This document shows positions 37,495-45,851 of a stretch of DNA of 64,000 nucleotides, in pieces (the first letter of the stretch is position 1; each line of letters opens with the position of its first letter). The notes beneath the pieces are model-generated. The model ran no database searches and had not been told where the DNA came from. It was given only the letters and a program-made list of their open reading frames with translations. The translations under genes and the position numbers were made by a program. Source of the DNA: Nocardiopsis composta (GTDB lineage Bacteria > Actinomycetota > Actinomycetes > Streptosporangiales > Streptosporangiaceae); assembly GCF_014200805.1 (NCBI RefSeq), contig NZ_JACHDB010000002.1, positions 62,001-126,000 on the forward strand, in the 5' to 3' direction.

Positions 37495-38121
37495 GTGGCC
37501 GAGACGCCGATGGAACCCGTGAAGACCGCCGATTTCTGGTTCGACCCGATGTGCCCGTGGGCCTGGCTCGCGTCGCGCTGGCTCCTGGAGGTGGAGAAGG
37601 TCCGCCCGGTGAAGGCGCGCTGGCACGTGATGAGCCTGTCGGTGCTGAACGAGGGGCGCGACGAGCTCCCGCAGAAGTACCGGGACATCATGGAGCGGGG
37701 CTGGGGCCCGGTGCGGGTGGCGATCGCCGCCGAGCAGCGGTTCGGCAACGAGATCCTCGGTCCGCTCTACACCGCCCTGGGCACCCGCTTCCACCTGCGC
37801 GGCGAGGAGGTCGGCCTGCCCGCGGTGCGGGACGCCCTCAAGGAGCTCGACCTGCCCGAGGACCTGGCCGACGCCGCCGAGTCCGCCGACTACGATGAGG
37901 CCCTGCGCCGCTCGCACCACGACGGCATGGACCGCGTCGGCGAGGACGTCGGCACCCCCGTCATCTCGGTGGACGGGGTGTCCTTCTTCGGCCCCGTGGT
38001 GACCCCGGCCCCCAAGGGCGAGGCCGCCGGGCGGCTGTGGGACGGCGTGGTCCTGGTCGCCGGGACCGACGGCTTCTTCGAACTCAAGCGGACCCGCACC
38101 CGCGACCCCATCTTCGACTGA
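37495..38121 (+). CDS. DsbA-family protein, mycothiol-dependent nitroreductase Rv2466c-like
   Basis: This 208-residue thioredoxin-fold protein closely follows Rv2466c: [67 protein letters not shown] (cis-Pro) and [12 protein letters not shown] at the end. Rv2466c is a mycothiol-dependent reductase that also activates nitro-drugs. Here the active site reads Cys20-Pro-Trp-Ala23, so the second (resolving) cysteine of CPWC is absent; a monothiol, mycothiol-dependent mechanism is inferred. There is no signal peptide, so it is cytoplasmic. GTG 37495 follows GAGGAG. It is divergent from pepN and 20 bp upstream of a small acidic-protein gene, probably one operon. Confidence 0.88.
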   Translation: MAETPMEPVKTADFWFDPMCPWAWLASRWLLEVEKVRPVKARWHVMSLSVLNEGRDELPQKYRDIMERGWGPVRVAIAAEQRFGNEILGPLYTALGTRFHLRGEEVGLPAVRDALKELDLPEDLADAAESADYDEALRRSHHDGMDRVGEDVGTPVISVDGVSFFGPVVTPAPKGEAAGRLWDGVVLVAGTDGFFELKRTRTRDPIFD

Positions 38122-38141
38122 GCAGCGCTGGAGGCGCACCG

Positions 38142-38306
38142 ATGACCGCTCCCGACGACGACCGCCGGATCGACCTGTCCGTCTTCGACGACGGCCTGGA
38201 GGTCCTGCCGGACATCACCGACGACGAGCGCGGCTCGTCCTGGGGGGAGACCGCCGAGGACGACACGGCGCGCCTGCTGGAGGACCGCCCGCCGCACTGG
38301 GGGTGA
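38142..38306 (+). CDS. Small acidic protein (54 aa)
   Basis: ATG 38142 has GGAGG about 7 nt upstream, 20 bp after the DsbA-like gene. The product ([20 protein letters not shown]...) is acidic, lacks cysteines and membrane segments, and ends [13 protein letters not shown] recall similar short acidic proteins with a DRPPHWG-like ending in other actinobacteria, but no function is known. The strong Shine-Dalgarno and high third-position GC support it as real. Confidence 0.7.
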   Translation: MTAPDDDRRIDLSVFDDGLEVLPDITDDERGSSWGETAEDDTARLLEDRPPHWG

Positions 38307-38428
38307 GCCGCGCCGCGGACCGCACCGCTCCCGGGCGACGGAGGGCGCCGCTCCCGGAGGGAGGTCCGCGGCCGCTTCCGCGGGGCCGGCCAGGCATAAC
38401 CGAACGGTGTTCTGGGAAGGTGGCCCGC

Positions 38429-39850
38429 ATGCGTTCCCTCTACATCGACGGCGCCTGGGCGCCGTCCGCCTCCGCCGACTCCCTCGACGTCGTCAACCCG
38501 GCCACCGAAGAGGTCATCGACACCGTGCCGGCCGGCGACCCGGCCGACGTGGACCGCGCGGTCGCCGCGGCGCGGGCCGCCTTCCCCGCCTGGTCGGCGC
38601 TGCCGGTGCAGGAGCGCCGCGCCGCGCTCGGCAAGGCGCTGGCCCTGTTCTCCGAGCGCGCCCCGGACATCGCCGCCGCGATGGCCGCGGACATGGGCGC
38701 GCCGCTGAAGTTCGCCGCCAAGGTCCAGGCCGGCCTGCCGCTGCTGATGTTCTCCACCTACCTGGACCTGGCCGACGAGGTCGGCGAGCGGTACTTCACC
38801 GGCGAGGAGGTCGGCTCCTCGGTCGTGGTGCGCGAGCCCTACGGCGTGGTCGGCGCGATCACCCCGTGGAACTACCCGCTGCACCAGATCGTGCTCAAGG
38901 TCGTCCCGGCGCTGCTGGCCGGCAACACCGTGGTGCTCAAGCCCACCGAGGTCGCCCCGCTGGGCGCCTACGCCTTCGCCGAGGTGCTGCACGACGCGGG
39001 CCTGCCCGCCGGGGTGTTCAACATGGTCTCCGGCCTGGGGCCGGTGGTCGGCGAGGCGATCGCCGCCCACCCCGACGTCGACATGGTCTCCTTCACCGGC
39101 TCGGGCCGGGCCGGCAAGCGGATCACCGAGGTGGCCGCCGCCACCGTCAAGAAGGTCGCGCTGGAGCTCGGCGGCAAGTCGCCCAACGTCATCCTGGACG
39201 ACGCCGACCTGGAGGCCGCGGTCAAGGCCGGGGTCGCCGACGTGATGCGCAACACCGGGCAGAGCTGCAACGCCCTCACCCGCATGCTGGTGCCCCGGGA
39301 CAGGTACGACGAGGCGGTCGGGCTCGCGGCCCGCGCCGCGGAGAAGTACGCCCCCGGCGACCCGATGCAGGAGTCCACCCGGATGGGCCCGCTGGTCTCC
39401 GCCCAGCAGCTGGAGCGGGTCCGCGGCTACATCGAGGCCGGGGTGGCCGAGGGGGCCCGTCTGGTCACCGGCGGCGCGGAGCCGCCCGAGGGCGCGGACC
39501 GCGGCTACTACGTCCGGCCCACCGTCTTCGCCGACGTCCGCAACGACATGCGCATCGCCCAGGAGGAGATCTTCGGCCCGGTGCTCGCGGTCATCCCCTA
39601 CGAGGACGAGGAGGACGCCGTCGCGATCGCCAACGACACCGTCTACGGGCTGGCCGCGGCGGTGTGGTCCGGCGACCCGGACCGGGCGATGGCGGTCGCC
39701 CGCCGGCTCCGCGCCGGGCAGGTCGCGGTCAACGGCGGCGGGGTCAACCCGCGGGTGCCGTTCGGCGGCTACAAGCAGTCCGGGGTCGGCCGCGAGTGGG
39801 GCCTGCACGGACTGGACGAGTTCTGCGAGGTCAAGGCCATTCAGCGGTAG
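38429..39850 (+). CDS. NAD(P)-dependent aldehyde dehydrogenase
   Basis: This 473-residue enzyme has the full ALDH pattern: Rossmann region [29 protein letters not shown], general base Glu246 in LELGGKSPN and nucleophile Cys280 in [11 protein letters not shown], ending with [14 protein letters not shown]. It oxidises an aldehyde to an acid; the substrate is not determined. The single ALDH domain and QSC context suit a broad-specificity enzyme. ATG 38429 is used because homology starts at LYIDGAW; the upstream open frame is Arg/Pro noise. A 122-bp gap separates it from the small acidic ORF, so it may have its own promoter. Confidence 0.94.
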   Translation: MRSLYIDGAWAPSASADSLDVVNPATEEVIDTVPAGDPADVDRAVAAARAAFPAWSALPVQERRAALGKALALFSERAPDIAAAMAADMGAPLKFAAKVQAGLPLLMFSTYLDLADEVGERYFTGEEVGSSVVVREPYGVVGAITPWNYPLHQIVLKVVPALLAGNTVVLKPTEVAPLGAYAFAEVLHDAGLPAGVFNMVSGLGPVVGEAIAAHPDVDMVSFTGSGRAGKRITEVAAATVKKVALELGGKSPNVILDDADLEAAVKAGVADVMRNTGQSCNALTRMLVPRDRYDEAVGLAARAAEKYAPGDPMQESTRMGPLVSAQQLERVRGYIEAGVAEGARLVTGGAEPPEGADRGYYVRPTVFADVRNDMRIAQEEIFGPVLAVIPYEDEEDAVAIANDTVYGLAAAVWSGDPDRAMAVARRLRAGQVAVNGGGVNPRVPFGGYKQSGVGREWGLHGLDEFCEVKAIQR

Positions 39851-39961
39851 CCCGGCGGGCGGCGGGGCCCGGACACCGCGGGGGCGGGTCGGGGCACTCG
39901 GGTGCGCTGCTTACCATGGGTCCGACGTTATGTCCGGGTTACCCATTCTTTGAGGTGTGAG

Positions 39962-40117
39962 TTGAGCAGCAAGCCCAAGGTGTCGAAGGCCGGTCCGCTG
40001 AGCAAGGACATCAAGAGCATCGTCGTCACCAACGTCGTCGCGATCCTGTCGATGGCCCTGTTCGCCGCGCTGGGCCTGAGCGTCGCCTACGCGGCCAACG
40101 GCACCCTCGCCTTCTGA
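39962..40117 (+). CDS. Small single-span membrane protein (51 aa)
   Basis: TTG 39962 is preceded by GAGGTGTGAG, a fair Shine-Dalgarno. The product has a basic N-terminus (SSKPKVSKAGPLSKD) and one transmembrane helix (~IVVTNVVAILSMALFAALGL). The positive N-terminus suggests an N-in topology. No family is recognised. The frame is open upstream to ATG 39902, which would add 20 residues that do not look coding. A strong hairpin follows 38 bp downstream. Confidence 0.6.
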   Translation: MSSKPKVSKAGPLSKDIKSIVVTNVVAILSMALFAALGLSVAYAANGTLAF

Positions 40118-40155
40118 GGCCCGAGGACTCCGGGCGGCGCCTGTGCGCCGCCGAC

Positions 40156-40185
40156 CGGCCCGCCCCGCGCCCGCGGGGCGGGCCG
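40156..40185 (+). terminator. Hairpin between the small membrane gene and rpiB
   Basis: 14-nt perfect arms (40156-40169, 40172-40185) with a 2-nt loop. Confidence 0.6.
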
Positions 40186-40223
40186 CGGCGCTTCCACCCC
40201 GGCTGACCTGCCACACTGGGGGC

Positions 40224-40691
40224 GTGCGAGTTTATCTTGGATCCGATCACGCAGGCTTCGAACTGAAGGAGCACCTCGTCTCCTGGCTCAAGGAGCGGGG
40301 GCACGAGGTCGTGGACGCCGGGCCGGCCGTCTACGACGCCGTCGACGACTACCCGCCCTTCGTGCTGCGCGCCGCCGAGGGCGTCGCCGCCGACCCGGGC
40401 TCCCTGGGCGTGGTGATCGGCGGCTCCGGCAACGGCGAGCAGATCGCCGCCAACAAGGTCAAGGGCGTCCGGGCCGCGCTGGCCTGGAGCGAGGACACCG
40501 CGGTCCTGGCCCGCGAGCACAACGACGCCAACGTGATCGGCATCGGTGCCCGCATGCACAGCACGGAGGAGGCGGTCCGCCTCGTCGAGCTCTTCCTCGG
40601 CACGCCCTACAGCGGCGAGGAGCGGCACAGCCGGCGCATCGGCATGCTCACCGACTACGAGCGGACCGGCGAGCTCCCGCCGCTGCCGTAG
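40224..40691 (+). CDS. rpiB: Ribose-5-phosphate isomerase B
   Basis: This 155-residue enzyme belongs to the RpiB/LacAB fold: VYLGSDHAGFELKEHL, VVIGGSGNGEQIAANKVKGVRAALAW and REHNDANVIGIGARMHS. It interconverts ribose-5-phosphate and ribulose-5-phosphate. The E. coli catalytic cysteine (Cys65/66) is absent; instead Glu72 in GNGEQ corresponds to the catalytic Glu of the M. tuberculosis enzyme. GTG 40224 lies 6 nt after CACACT, a weak -10, so a leaderless mRNA is possible. Neighbours match the Rv2465c context (DsbA-like upstream, tig region downstream). Confidence 0.95.
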   Translation: MRVYLGSDHAGFELKEHLVSWLKERGHEVVDAGPAVYDAVDDYPPFVLRAAEGVAADPGSLGVVIGGSGNGEQIAANKVKGVRAALAWSEDTAVLAREHNDANVIGIGARMHSTEEAVRLVELFLGTPYSGEERHSRRIGMLTDYERTGELPPLP

Positions 40692-40723
40692 ACCGCCGCG
40701 GAGAGAGGGCGCCCGCACGGCGT

Positions 40724-40764
40724 GCGTCGGCCCCGCGGCCCGGGCAGGGCCGCGGGGCCGACGC
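40724..40764 (+). terminator. Hairpin after rpiB
   Basis: 18-nt perfect arms (40724-40741 and 40747-40764) with a 5-nt loop, 33 nt after the stop. Confidence 0.7.
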
Positions 40765-40885
40765 GTGTCCGGAGCGTGCGCGTCCGGAAGGCCGCGCCGC
40801 GCCCTGTCCCGCCCGCATACGGCACCGCCCATTCCCTGCTGGTCTTGGGGCGTCGCCGTCTCAACCGGCTTTGGGGAGGCGGCAG

Positions 40886-40925
40886 CGTCAAGGTCAACGG
40901 AGGTCGGATCGGCGACTCAGGACAC
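40886..40925. repeat. Dispersed repeat B plus half of the TGATCTTGRCG element
   Basis: CGTCAAGGTCA (40886-40896) is the reverse complement of a one-base variant of the core in the palindromes at 19037 and 34513. TCGGATCGGCGACTCAGGAC (from 40904, 22 bp in all) recurs at 52512-52533 with two mismatches. Confidence 0.5.
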
Positions 40926-40961
40926 CGGGTCTGCGCCGGGCCGTGCCGCGGGGCGCCGGGG

Positions 40962-41225
40962 TCAGCGGCGCCGGCGGGCGCGCCTGCCGCGCCGGGGGCG
41001 GGGCGGGGGAGGGACCACCAGGTCCTCGGGGCGGGCGGGTGCGGCGGGCCCGCTGCGCTGCCGTGGGGCGGACCCGCCGGACCCTCCGTCGCCCGTCTCC
41101 GGGCCGGAGGCGGTGCTCTCGGCGGAAGGGGCACCGTCGGGCGGGGGCTCGGCGTCGCCGGGCCGCGGACGCGAGACGTCGCGTGCGCGCATCGCGGCCG
41201 ACAGGGTGATGTGCGTCCGCCCCAT
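40962..41225 (-). CDS. Small basic, low-complexity protein (87 aa)
   Basis: ATG 41225 has GGAAGG ~8 nt upstream. The N-terminus, MGRTHITLSAAMRARDVSRP, looks like ordered protein; the rest is Pro/Gly/Ser-rich and ends in an Arg-rich tail (RPRRGRRARRRR) suited to nucleic-acid binding. It lies 86 bp downstream of the Eis-like gene on the same strand. I recall similar SAAMRARDVSRP openings in small actinobacterial proteins of unknown function. The tail may be unreliable, so the call is tentative. Confidence 0.5.
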   Translation of the reverse strand: MGRTHITLSAAMRARDVSRPRPGDAEPPPDGAPSAESTASGPETGDGGSGGSAPRQRSGPAAPARPEDLVVPPPPRPRRGRRARRRR

Positions 41226-41311
41226 CGGTACCGCCTTCCCGGGCCGCGTCGGCCCCTGCCGCGACGGTAGTACGGCTGGGCGCCGCTGAAAAGCCGTCCG
41301 CGGCGGGGTAG

Positions 41312-42547
41312 CTAGAAAACCACCGGGCAGTGAGGTGCCCGGGGCGGGGTCAGCGCCAGGTCGAGCGCGGCGACGGCGCCGGGGGAGCGCTCCTCGACCA
41401 GCCCGGCGTCGGCGAACTCCGACAGCCGGTGGCCGCCCAGGTAGGCCGAGGCCAGGTGCGCGGTGTCCAGCCGGACGCCGGGTTCGGCCCCGGTCGGATC
41501 GCAGGCGGCGCCCTCCGGTCCGCCGCGCAGCCGCCAGCGGCCGGCGTTCCACGGGCAGTCCCGGTCGGCGACCTCCAGCACCGTGTCGACGGGGGCGGCG
41601 TAGGGCCGCTCGGCCAGCGCCCGGCGCAGGTCGACCAGGCGGAGCCAGAGACCGTCCCGGACCGTGCACTCCACCTGGTAGGGGTCGGTGAACAGGCGGA
41701 ACACCGGGTCGTCCACCGGTACCATCTCGGCCGCCACCTCGCTGACCAGGTCCCGCTCCAGGACGTGCCGCCACAGCAGCGCGGCGGCGGCCGGGTCGGC
41801 GGCGTGCAGCGCCACCACGGCCAGCCGGGAGTCGGCGGTGCCCTGGTCCCGCCAGCGCTGGGTGGTCCGGTACACGACCAGGCCCCGGGGCTCCCCGGCG
41901 CGCTCGGCCACCGCGGCCCGCAGCGCGGAGGCGCCGCCGCGGGACGCCTCGTCGTCCTTGAGCAGCTCCTGCCACCACGCCTCGGTGAGGTGGAAGCCGC
42001 CCCAGCGGTGCGGGACGGCCGCCTCGTGCGCCGCGGCGGCCGCCTCGCGGAGCTCGTGCAGCGCGCCGAAGCGGACCTCCAGCGCGGGATCGTGCGGCAG
42101 GTCGGGTCGGAGCGCCGCCTCCCGGGGGCGGATCCGCACCTGGGCGAGGGGAGCCGCCGGGCCGTAGCCGAACCGGCCGTAGATCCCGCCCTCGCTGGCG
42201 AAGAGCGCCGCGGTGCTCTCGCCCGCCTCGCGGATGTCGGAGAGCTGGCGGCGCATCAGCGAGGTGAGCAGGCCGCGGCGGCGGTGCGTGGGCCAGACCC
42301 CGACCGCGGAGACCCCGGCCACCCGGCGCCGCCCGCCCGGCATGGCCATGTCCAGGGCGTGCACCAGGGTGGTGCCGACGATCCGGTCGCCGTCGAAGGC
42401 GGCGAGGGTGCGCTTGACGTCGGTGACGGCGGAGCGCTCGCCGTCGAACGGGTCGCGCCGGGAGAGCAGCGCCTCGCGGAGGACGCGGATGAAGGCGGGG
42501 TACTCGTTCTCGGTGATCGGCCGGATCGGCCACGGGGCTGGTTCCAT
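41312..42547 (-). CDS. Eis-like GNAT N-acetyltransferase
   Basis: This 411-residue protein has the Eis architecture: an N-terminal GNAT domain with the acetyl-CoA loop VGVWPTHRRRGLLTSLMRRQL (about residues 81-100), a second GNAT-like domain (~150-290) and a C-terminal SCP2-like domain. It ends in phenylalanine (HCPVVF), as Eis proteins do; in M. tuberculosis Eis the terminal carboxylate acts in catalysis. Eis acetylates lysines and aminoglycosides at several positions; the substrate here is unknown. Length matches Eis (~400-410). ATG 42547 lacks a Shine-Dalgarno; TAGGCA lies 7 nt upstream, so it may be leaderless. Confidence 0.88.
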   Translation of the reverse strand: MEPAPWPIRPITENEYPAFIRVLREALLSRRDPFDGERSAVTDVKRTLAAFDGDRIVGTTLVHALDMAMPGGRRRVAGVSAVGVWPTHRRRGLLTSLMRRQLSDIREAGESTAALFASEGGIYGRFGYGPAAPLAQVRIRPREAALRPDLPHDPALEVRFGALHELREAAAAAHEAAVPHRWGGFHLTEAWWQELLKDDEASRGGASALRAAVAERAGEPRGLVVYRTTQRWRDQGTADSRLAVVALHAADPAAAALLWRHVLERDLVSEVAAEMVPVDDPVFRLFTDPYQVECTVRDGLWLRLVDLRRALAERPYAAPVDTVLEVADRDCPWNAGRWRLRGGPEGAACDPTGAEPGVRLDTAHLASAYLGGHRLSEFADAGLVEERSPGAVAALDLALTPPRAPHCPVVF

Positions 42548-42823
42548 GAACGGCTGCCTATCATCGGAGGGGCCGGAGCGGCGACCGGATTTTCCGGTGC
42601 GGCCCGGGGGCGCGTTCCGGCTCGGCCGTGTCGGCTTTTTTCCGGCGAATCGCAGCGGAGGGGGCCGGACGCCTGACGCGAGGGGCGATCTCTGCCCATA
42701 CTTGACCATGAGGTCACCTGCACGAGTTCCGGGTCGCACGCTGGGGAGATATCGGTTGATCCCATATGTGGCGCAGTGGTGCGGTTACCGACCCGGTGGC
42801 GTGCTCGGGAAGATCGCGCACGC

Positions 42824-42829
42824 TACAGT
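42824..42829 (+). promoter_or_regulatory. -10 element of the phosphatase gene
   Basis: TACAGT ends 9 nt before ATG 42839, implying a leader of only a few nucleotides. Confidence 0.35.
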
Positions 42830-42838
42830 GCGGGCACG

Positions 42839-43942
42839 ATGAACGCCTCGCCCACCGCCAAGATCAGCCGCCGCCTGCGGTCGCTCTGGCAGCGCGGTGT
42901 CGCCTTCCTGCGCCGCAAGGTGCTCTTCCGCTACCGCCTCGTCCTGATCACCCTGGTGCTGCTCGCGGTGGGCATCGGCGTGGGCGCGGTGTGGGGCCCG
43001 GCGGGCTGGTTCCCGCCCAGTGCGGTGATCCTCACCGTGCTGGCCGGCGGGCTGCTGCTCAAACGCAAGAGCCTGGCGTTCCTGCTCGCCGTGGTCGCCT
43101 CGGTGCTGCTGTTCACCGCCTTCGCGCTGGACTTCGGCCAGGTCGGCCCGGGCCTGCTGGTCACCATCGGGGTGACCGCGGTCCTCGCCTACCTGCTGTC
43201 CGGGGTGCGCGAGCGGCTCGGCGTGCAGGGGCTGAGCGGCGAGAAGATGCTCCTCGAACTGCGCGACCGGCTGCGCACCCAGGGCCGGCTGCCCGAACTG
43301 CCGGGCGGCTGGGGCGCCACCGCCGTCCTCCGCCAGGCCGGCGGCTCCTCCTTCGGCGGCGACTTCGTCGTCTCCCGGCTGCACCGGGACCGCCTCGACC
43401 TGGCCGTGGTCGACGTCTCCGGCAAGGGCGTGGACGCCGGCACCCGCGCGCTGCTGCTCTCCGGCGCCTTCAGCGGCATGCTCAGCGCGGTCCCCTCCGA
43501 CGAGTTCCTCGCCTACTGCAACGACCACCTCATCCGCACGGCCGAAGGTGAGGGCTTCGTCACAGCCGTGCACCTCAGCCTCGACCTGGGAACCGGCGCC
43601 TACCGGATCACCTCGGCCGGCCACCCCCCGGCCGTCCAGTTCGACAACGGCGCAGGTCAGTGGTCCAGCAACGAGGCCAAGGGGGTGGTGCTCGGGGTGA
43701 TCCCGGAGATGACCTACACCCCGGTGGAGGGGCGGCTGCGCCCCGGCGACGCGCTGATGCTCTACACCGACGGCCTGATCGAGCGGCCCGGCGAGGACCT
43801 GGACGCCGGGGTGGACCGGCTGCTCGGAGCGGCCGAAGGCCTGGTCGCGGAGGGGTTCGAGAAGGGCGCCCGGCGGGTCGTGGACACCCTCGCCCAGGGG
43901 GAGAGCGACGACACCGCCCTGGTGGTGATCTGGCGCTCCTGA
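42839..43942 (+). CDS. Membrane-anchored PP2C (SpoIIE-type) serine phosphatase
   Basis: This 367-residue protein has a basic N-terminus, about four transmembrane helices (~33-115) and a SpoIIE/PP2C-SIG domain (~140-367). Metal-binding motifs include SSFGGDFV, VVDVSGKGVDA, SAGHPPAVQ, LMLYTDGLIE and the final GESDDTALVVI. Such phosphatases usually dephosphorylate anti-sigma-factor antagonists or regulate sporulation and stress. No partner anti-sigma gene is adjacent, so the target is unknown. The membrane module has no recognised sensor. ATG 42839 is the first plausible start after the -10. Confidence 0.9.
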   Translation: MNASPTAKISRRLRSLWQRGVAFLRRKVLFRYRLVLITLVLLAVGIGVGAVWGPAGWFPPSAVILTVLAGGLLLKRKSLAFLLAVVASVLLFTAFALDFGQVGPGLLVTIGVTAVLAYLLSGVRERLGVQGLSGEKMLLELRDRLRTQGRLPELPGGWGATAVLRQAGGSSFGGDFVVSRLHRDRLDLAVVDVSGKGVDAGTRALLLSGAFSGMLSAVPSDEFLAYCNDHLIRTAEGEGFVTAVHLSLDLGTGAYRITSAGHPPAVQFDNGAGQWSSNEAKGVVLGVIPEMTYTPVEGRLRPGDALMLYTDGLIERPGEDLDAGVDRLLGAAEGLVAEGFEKGARRVVDTLAQGESDDTALVVIWRS

Positions 43943-43980
43943 CCCCGGCGGGTGCGGCCGGGCGGTGCACCTCCGCCCGG

Positions 43981-43986
43981 TAGGGT
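43981..43986 (+). promoter_or_regulatory. -10 element upstream of mgtE
   Basis: TAGGGT lies 6 nt before an in-frame GTG (43993). Because MgtE homology starts later, this probably gives an ~85-nt leader, unless translation starts at 43993. Confidence 0.4.
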
Positions 43987-44076
43987 CGCATGGTGCTCTC
44001 CGGCCCCGCGGCGCTGATCCGCGGCGGCATCTGCGGCGGGCACCGAAGCGAGGGGACTGCGAAGGGGGTGCTCGGC

Positions 44077-45420
44077 ATGGCCGAAGAAGACAACGGCGTA
44101 GAGCTCAACCGGCTGATCGAAGAGAACGACCTCACCGGTATCCGCCTATGGCTGGCCGACCATCCCCCCTACCGGATCGCCGACGAGCTGGCCCGGATGG
44201 ACGCCCGCACCGCCATCGTGCCGTTCCGCCTCCTGGACAAGGACCGCGAGCTGGAGGTCTTCGAGGAGCTCGACCCGGTGCACCAGCAGGAGATCCTGGT
44301 CGGCCTGCGCGACTCGGCCTTCCACGAGCTGCTGGAGGAGATGGACCCCGACGACCGGGCCCGGCTGATCGGGGAGGCGCCGGCCAAGATCGCCACCCGG
44401 GCGCTGGCCGGGCTGAGCCCCGCCGAGCGGAAGATGACCGCGGCGCTGCTCGGCTACCCGGAGGAGTCCGTCGGCCGGTACATGACCCCGGAGACGGTGA
44501 TCCTCCACCGCGACCTCAGCGTGGGCCGGGCACTGGAGGTGGTCCGGGCCAAGAGCGCCGAGGCCGAGACCGTCTACACGCTGCCGGTCGTCGCCGACGG
44601 CCGCCGGTTCGCCGGCACGGTGGAGCTCAGCGACCTGGTCCGGGCCGACGACGACACCCCGCTCAAGGACCTGGTGGACGTGCTGGTGCCCCGGGTGCGG
44701 GCCACCGAGCCGGCCGAGGACGCCGCCCGCCTCATGCAGGAGGCCAACCTGGTGGCGCTGTCGGTGGTGGACTCCGAGGAGCGCTTCGTCGGGCTGCTCA
44801 CCTTCGACGACGCCCTGGAGCTGATCGAGGCGGCCGACTCCGAGGACATCGCCCGGCAGTCCGGTGCCAGCCCGGTCGCCGGCCACTACGTCGCCGCCTC
44901 GGTGTTCCGCCTCGCCCGGGCCCGGGCCACCTGGCTGCTGCTGCTGATCGTCGCCGCGACCCTGACGGTCAACGTGATGCAGGCCTACGAGGCCACCCTG
45001 GAGCAGGTCACCGCGCTGGCGCTGTTCGTGCCGATGCTCACCGGCACCGGCGGCAACGTCGGCTCGCAGTCGGCCACCGCGATCGTGCGCGCCCTGGCCG
45101 TCGGCGAGGTGCGGGTGCGCGACCTGCCAGGCGTGGCCTGGAAGGAGTCGCGGGTCGGCTTCCTGCTCGGGGCGATGCTGGCCTGCGTCGCGCTGGCGAT
45201 CGGCTCGGCCCTGGTCGGGGTCACCATCGCGGCGGTGGTCGCCACCTCGGTCATCTGCATCTGCATCTGGGCGGCGACCATCGGCAGCTGCATGCCGCTG
45301 CTGGCCAGGAAGGCCGGGGTGGACCCGGCCGTGGTCTCGGCGCCGCTGGTGTCCACTCTGGTGGACGCCACCGGCCTGCTGATCTACTTCTCCATCGCCC
45401 GGATGATCCTGCACATCTGA
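44077..45420 (+). CDS. mgtE: Magnesium transporter MgtE
   Basis: This 447-residue protein has the MgtE layout: an N-terminal superhelical domain (~10-130; LIEENDLTGIRLWLADHPPYRIADELARM), two CBS domains (~135-265; YMTPETVILHRDLSVGRALEVV), and five transmembrane helices (~285-447) with VPMLTGTGGNVGSQSATAIVRAL lining the pore. The N and CBS domains sense cytosolic Mg2+ and close the channel. ATG 44077 has GAAGGGGG upstream and fits the family start; ATG 43990 would add 29 residues of doubtful sequence. No M-box or other Mg riboswitch was found in the short leader. Confidence 0.96.
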   Translation: MAEEDNGVELNRLIEENDLTGIRLWLADHPPYRIADELARMDARTAIVPFRLLDKDRELEVFEELDPVHQQEILVGLRDSAFHELLEEMDPDDRARLIGEAPAKIATRALAGLSPAERKMTAALLGYPEESVGRYMTPETVILHRDLSVGRALEVVRAKSAEAETVYTLPVVADGRRFAGTVELSDLVRADDDTPLKDLVDVLVPRVRATEPAEDAARLMQEANLVALSVVDSEERFVGLLTFDDALELIEAADSEDIARQSGASPVAGHYVAASVFRLARARATWLLLLIVAATLTVNVMQAYEATLEQVTALALFVPMLTGTGGNVGSQSATAIVRALAVGEVRVRDLPGVAWKESRVGFLLGAMLACVALAIGSALVGVTIAAVVATSVICICIWAATIGSCMPLLARKAGVDPAVVSAPLVSTLVDATGLLIYFSIARMILHI

Positions 45421-45571
45421 GCCGGTCCCGCAGGTCCCGGGGCATACACCACCCGGGGTCGGGTATCGCCTACCCCGAGGGCGCCCGCGGGTGCCGCGGC
45501 CCCCGGCCGCGGTCCGCCGCGAGGCCCGGGCAGGACGCAGACACCGGCAGAGCGCGCCGAAGGGGGATGGA

Positions 45572-45790
45572 ATGTCCGGTATCGGGGACGCTTTCGAGAA
45601 GGTCAAGAAGGCCGCCGCGGAGAACAGCGAGAAGGTCGCGGAGGGGATCGGCAAGGCCGCGGAGCTCGCCAAGGAGAAGACCGGCGGCAAGCACGACGAC
45701 AAGATCGACAAGGCCGGCGGGGCCGCGACCGAGTACCTGCGCAAGCAGGCGGCCAAGAACCGCGATGAGAACGGCGGTAAGGACGCTTAG
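45572..45790 (+). CDS. MT0933/Rv0909-type antitoxin-like protein (72 aa)
   Basis: This Lys/Glu/Ala-rich helical protein (MSGIGDAFEKVKKAAAENSE... GGKHDDKIDKAGGAATEY) matches the small MT0933-like antitoxin family (Rv0909 type). ATG 45572 has GGGGGA 5 nt upstream. In M. tuberculosis, Rv0909 pairs with a toxin, Rv0910. Here no toxin gene is adjacent: the neighbours are mgtE and, convergent, an ABC ATPase. Many actinobacteria carry several unpaired members, so a stress-response or DNA-associated role is as likely as antitoxin function. Confidence 0.8.
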   Translation: MSGIGDAFEKVKKAAAENSEKVAEGIGKAAELAKEKTGGKHDDKIDKAGGAATEYLRKQAAKNRDENGGKDA

Positions 45791-45803
45791 GCCGCACGGT
45801 GCG

Positions 45804-45838
45804 GCGGGGGTCCCGGGGCGCGGTCCCGGGACCCCCGC
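45804..45838. terminator. Bidirectional hairpin between the antitoxin-like gene and the ABC ATPase
   Basis: 14-nt perfect arms (45804-45817 and 45825-45838) with a 7-nt loop, between convergent genes. Confidence 0.65.
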
Positions 45839-45851
45839 CTGCGTGCGGGGC

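Noticed and set aside
43981-44076. Mg2+-sensing M-box in the mgtE leader
   Set aside because: The leader is under 100 nt and shows no M-box motifs.
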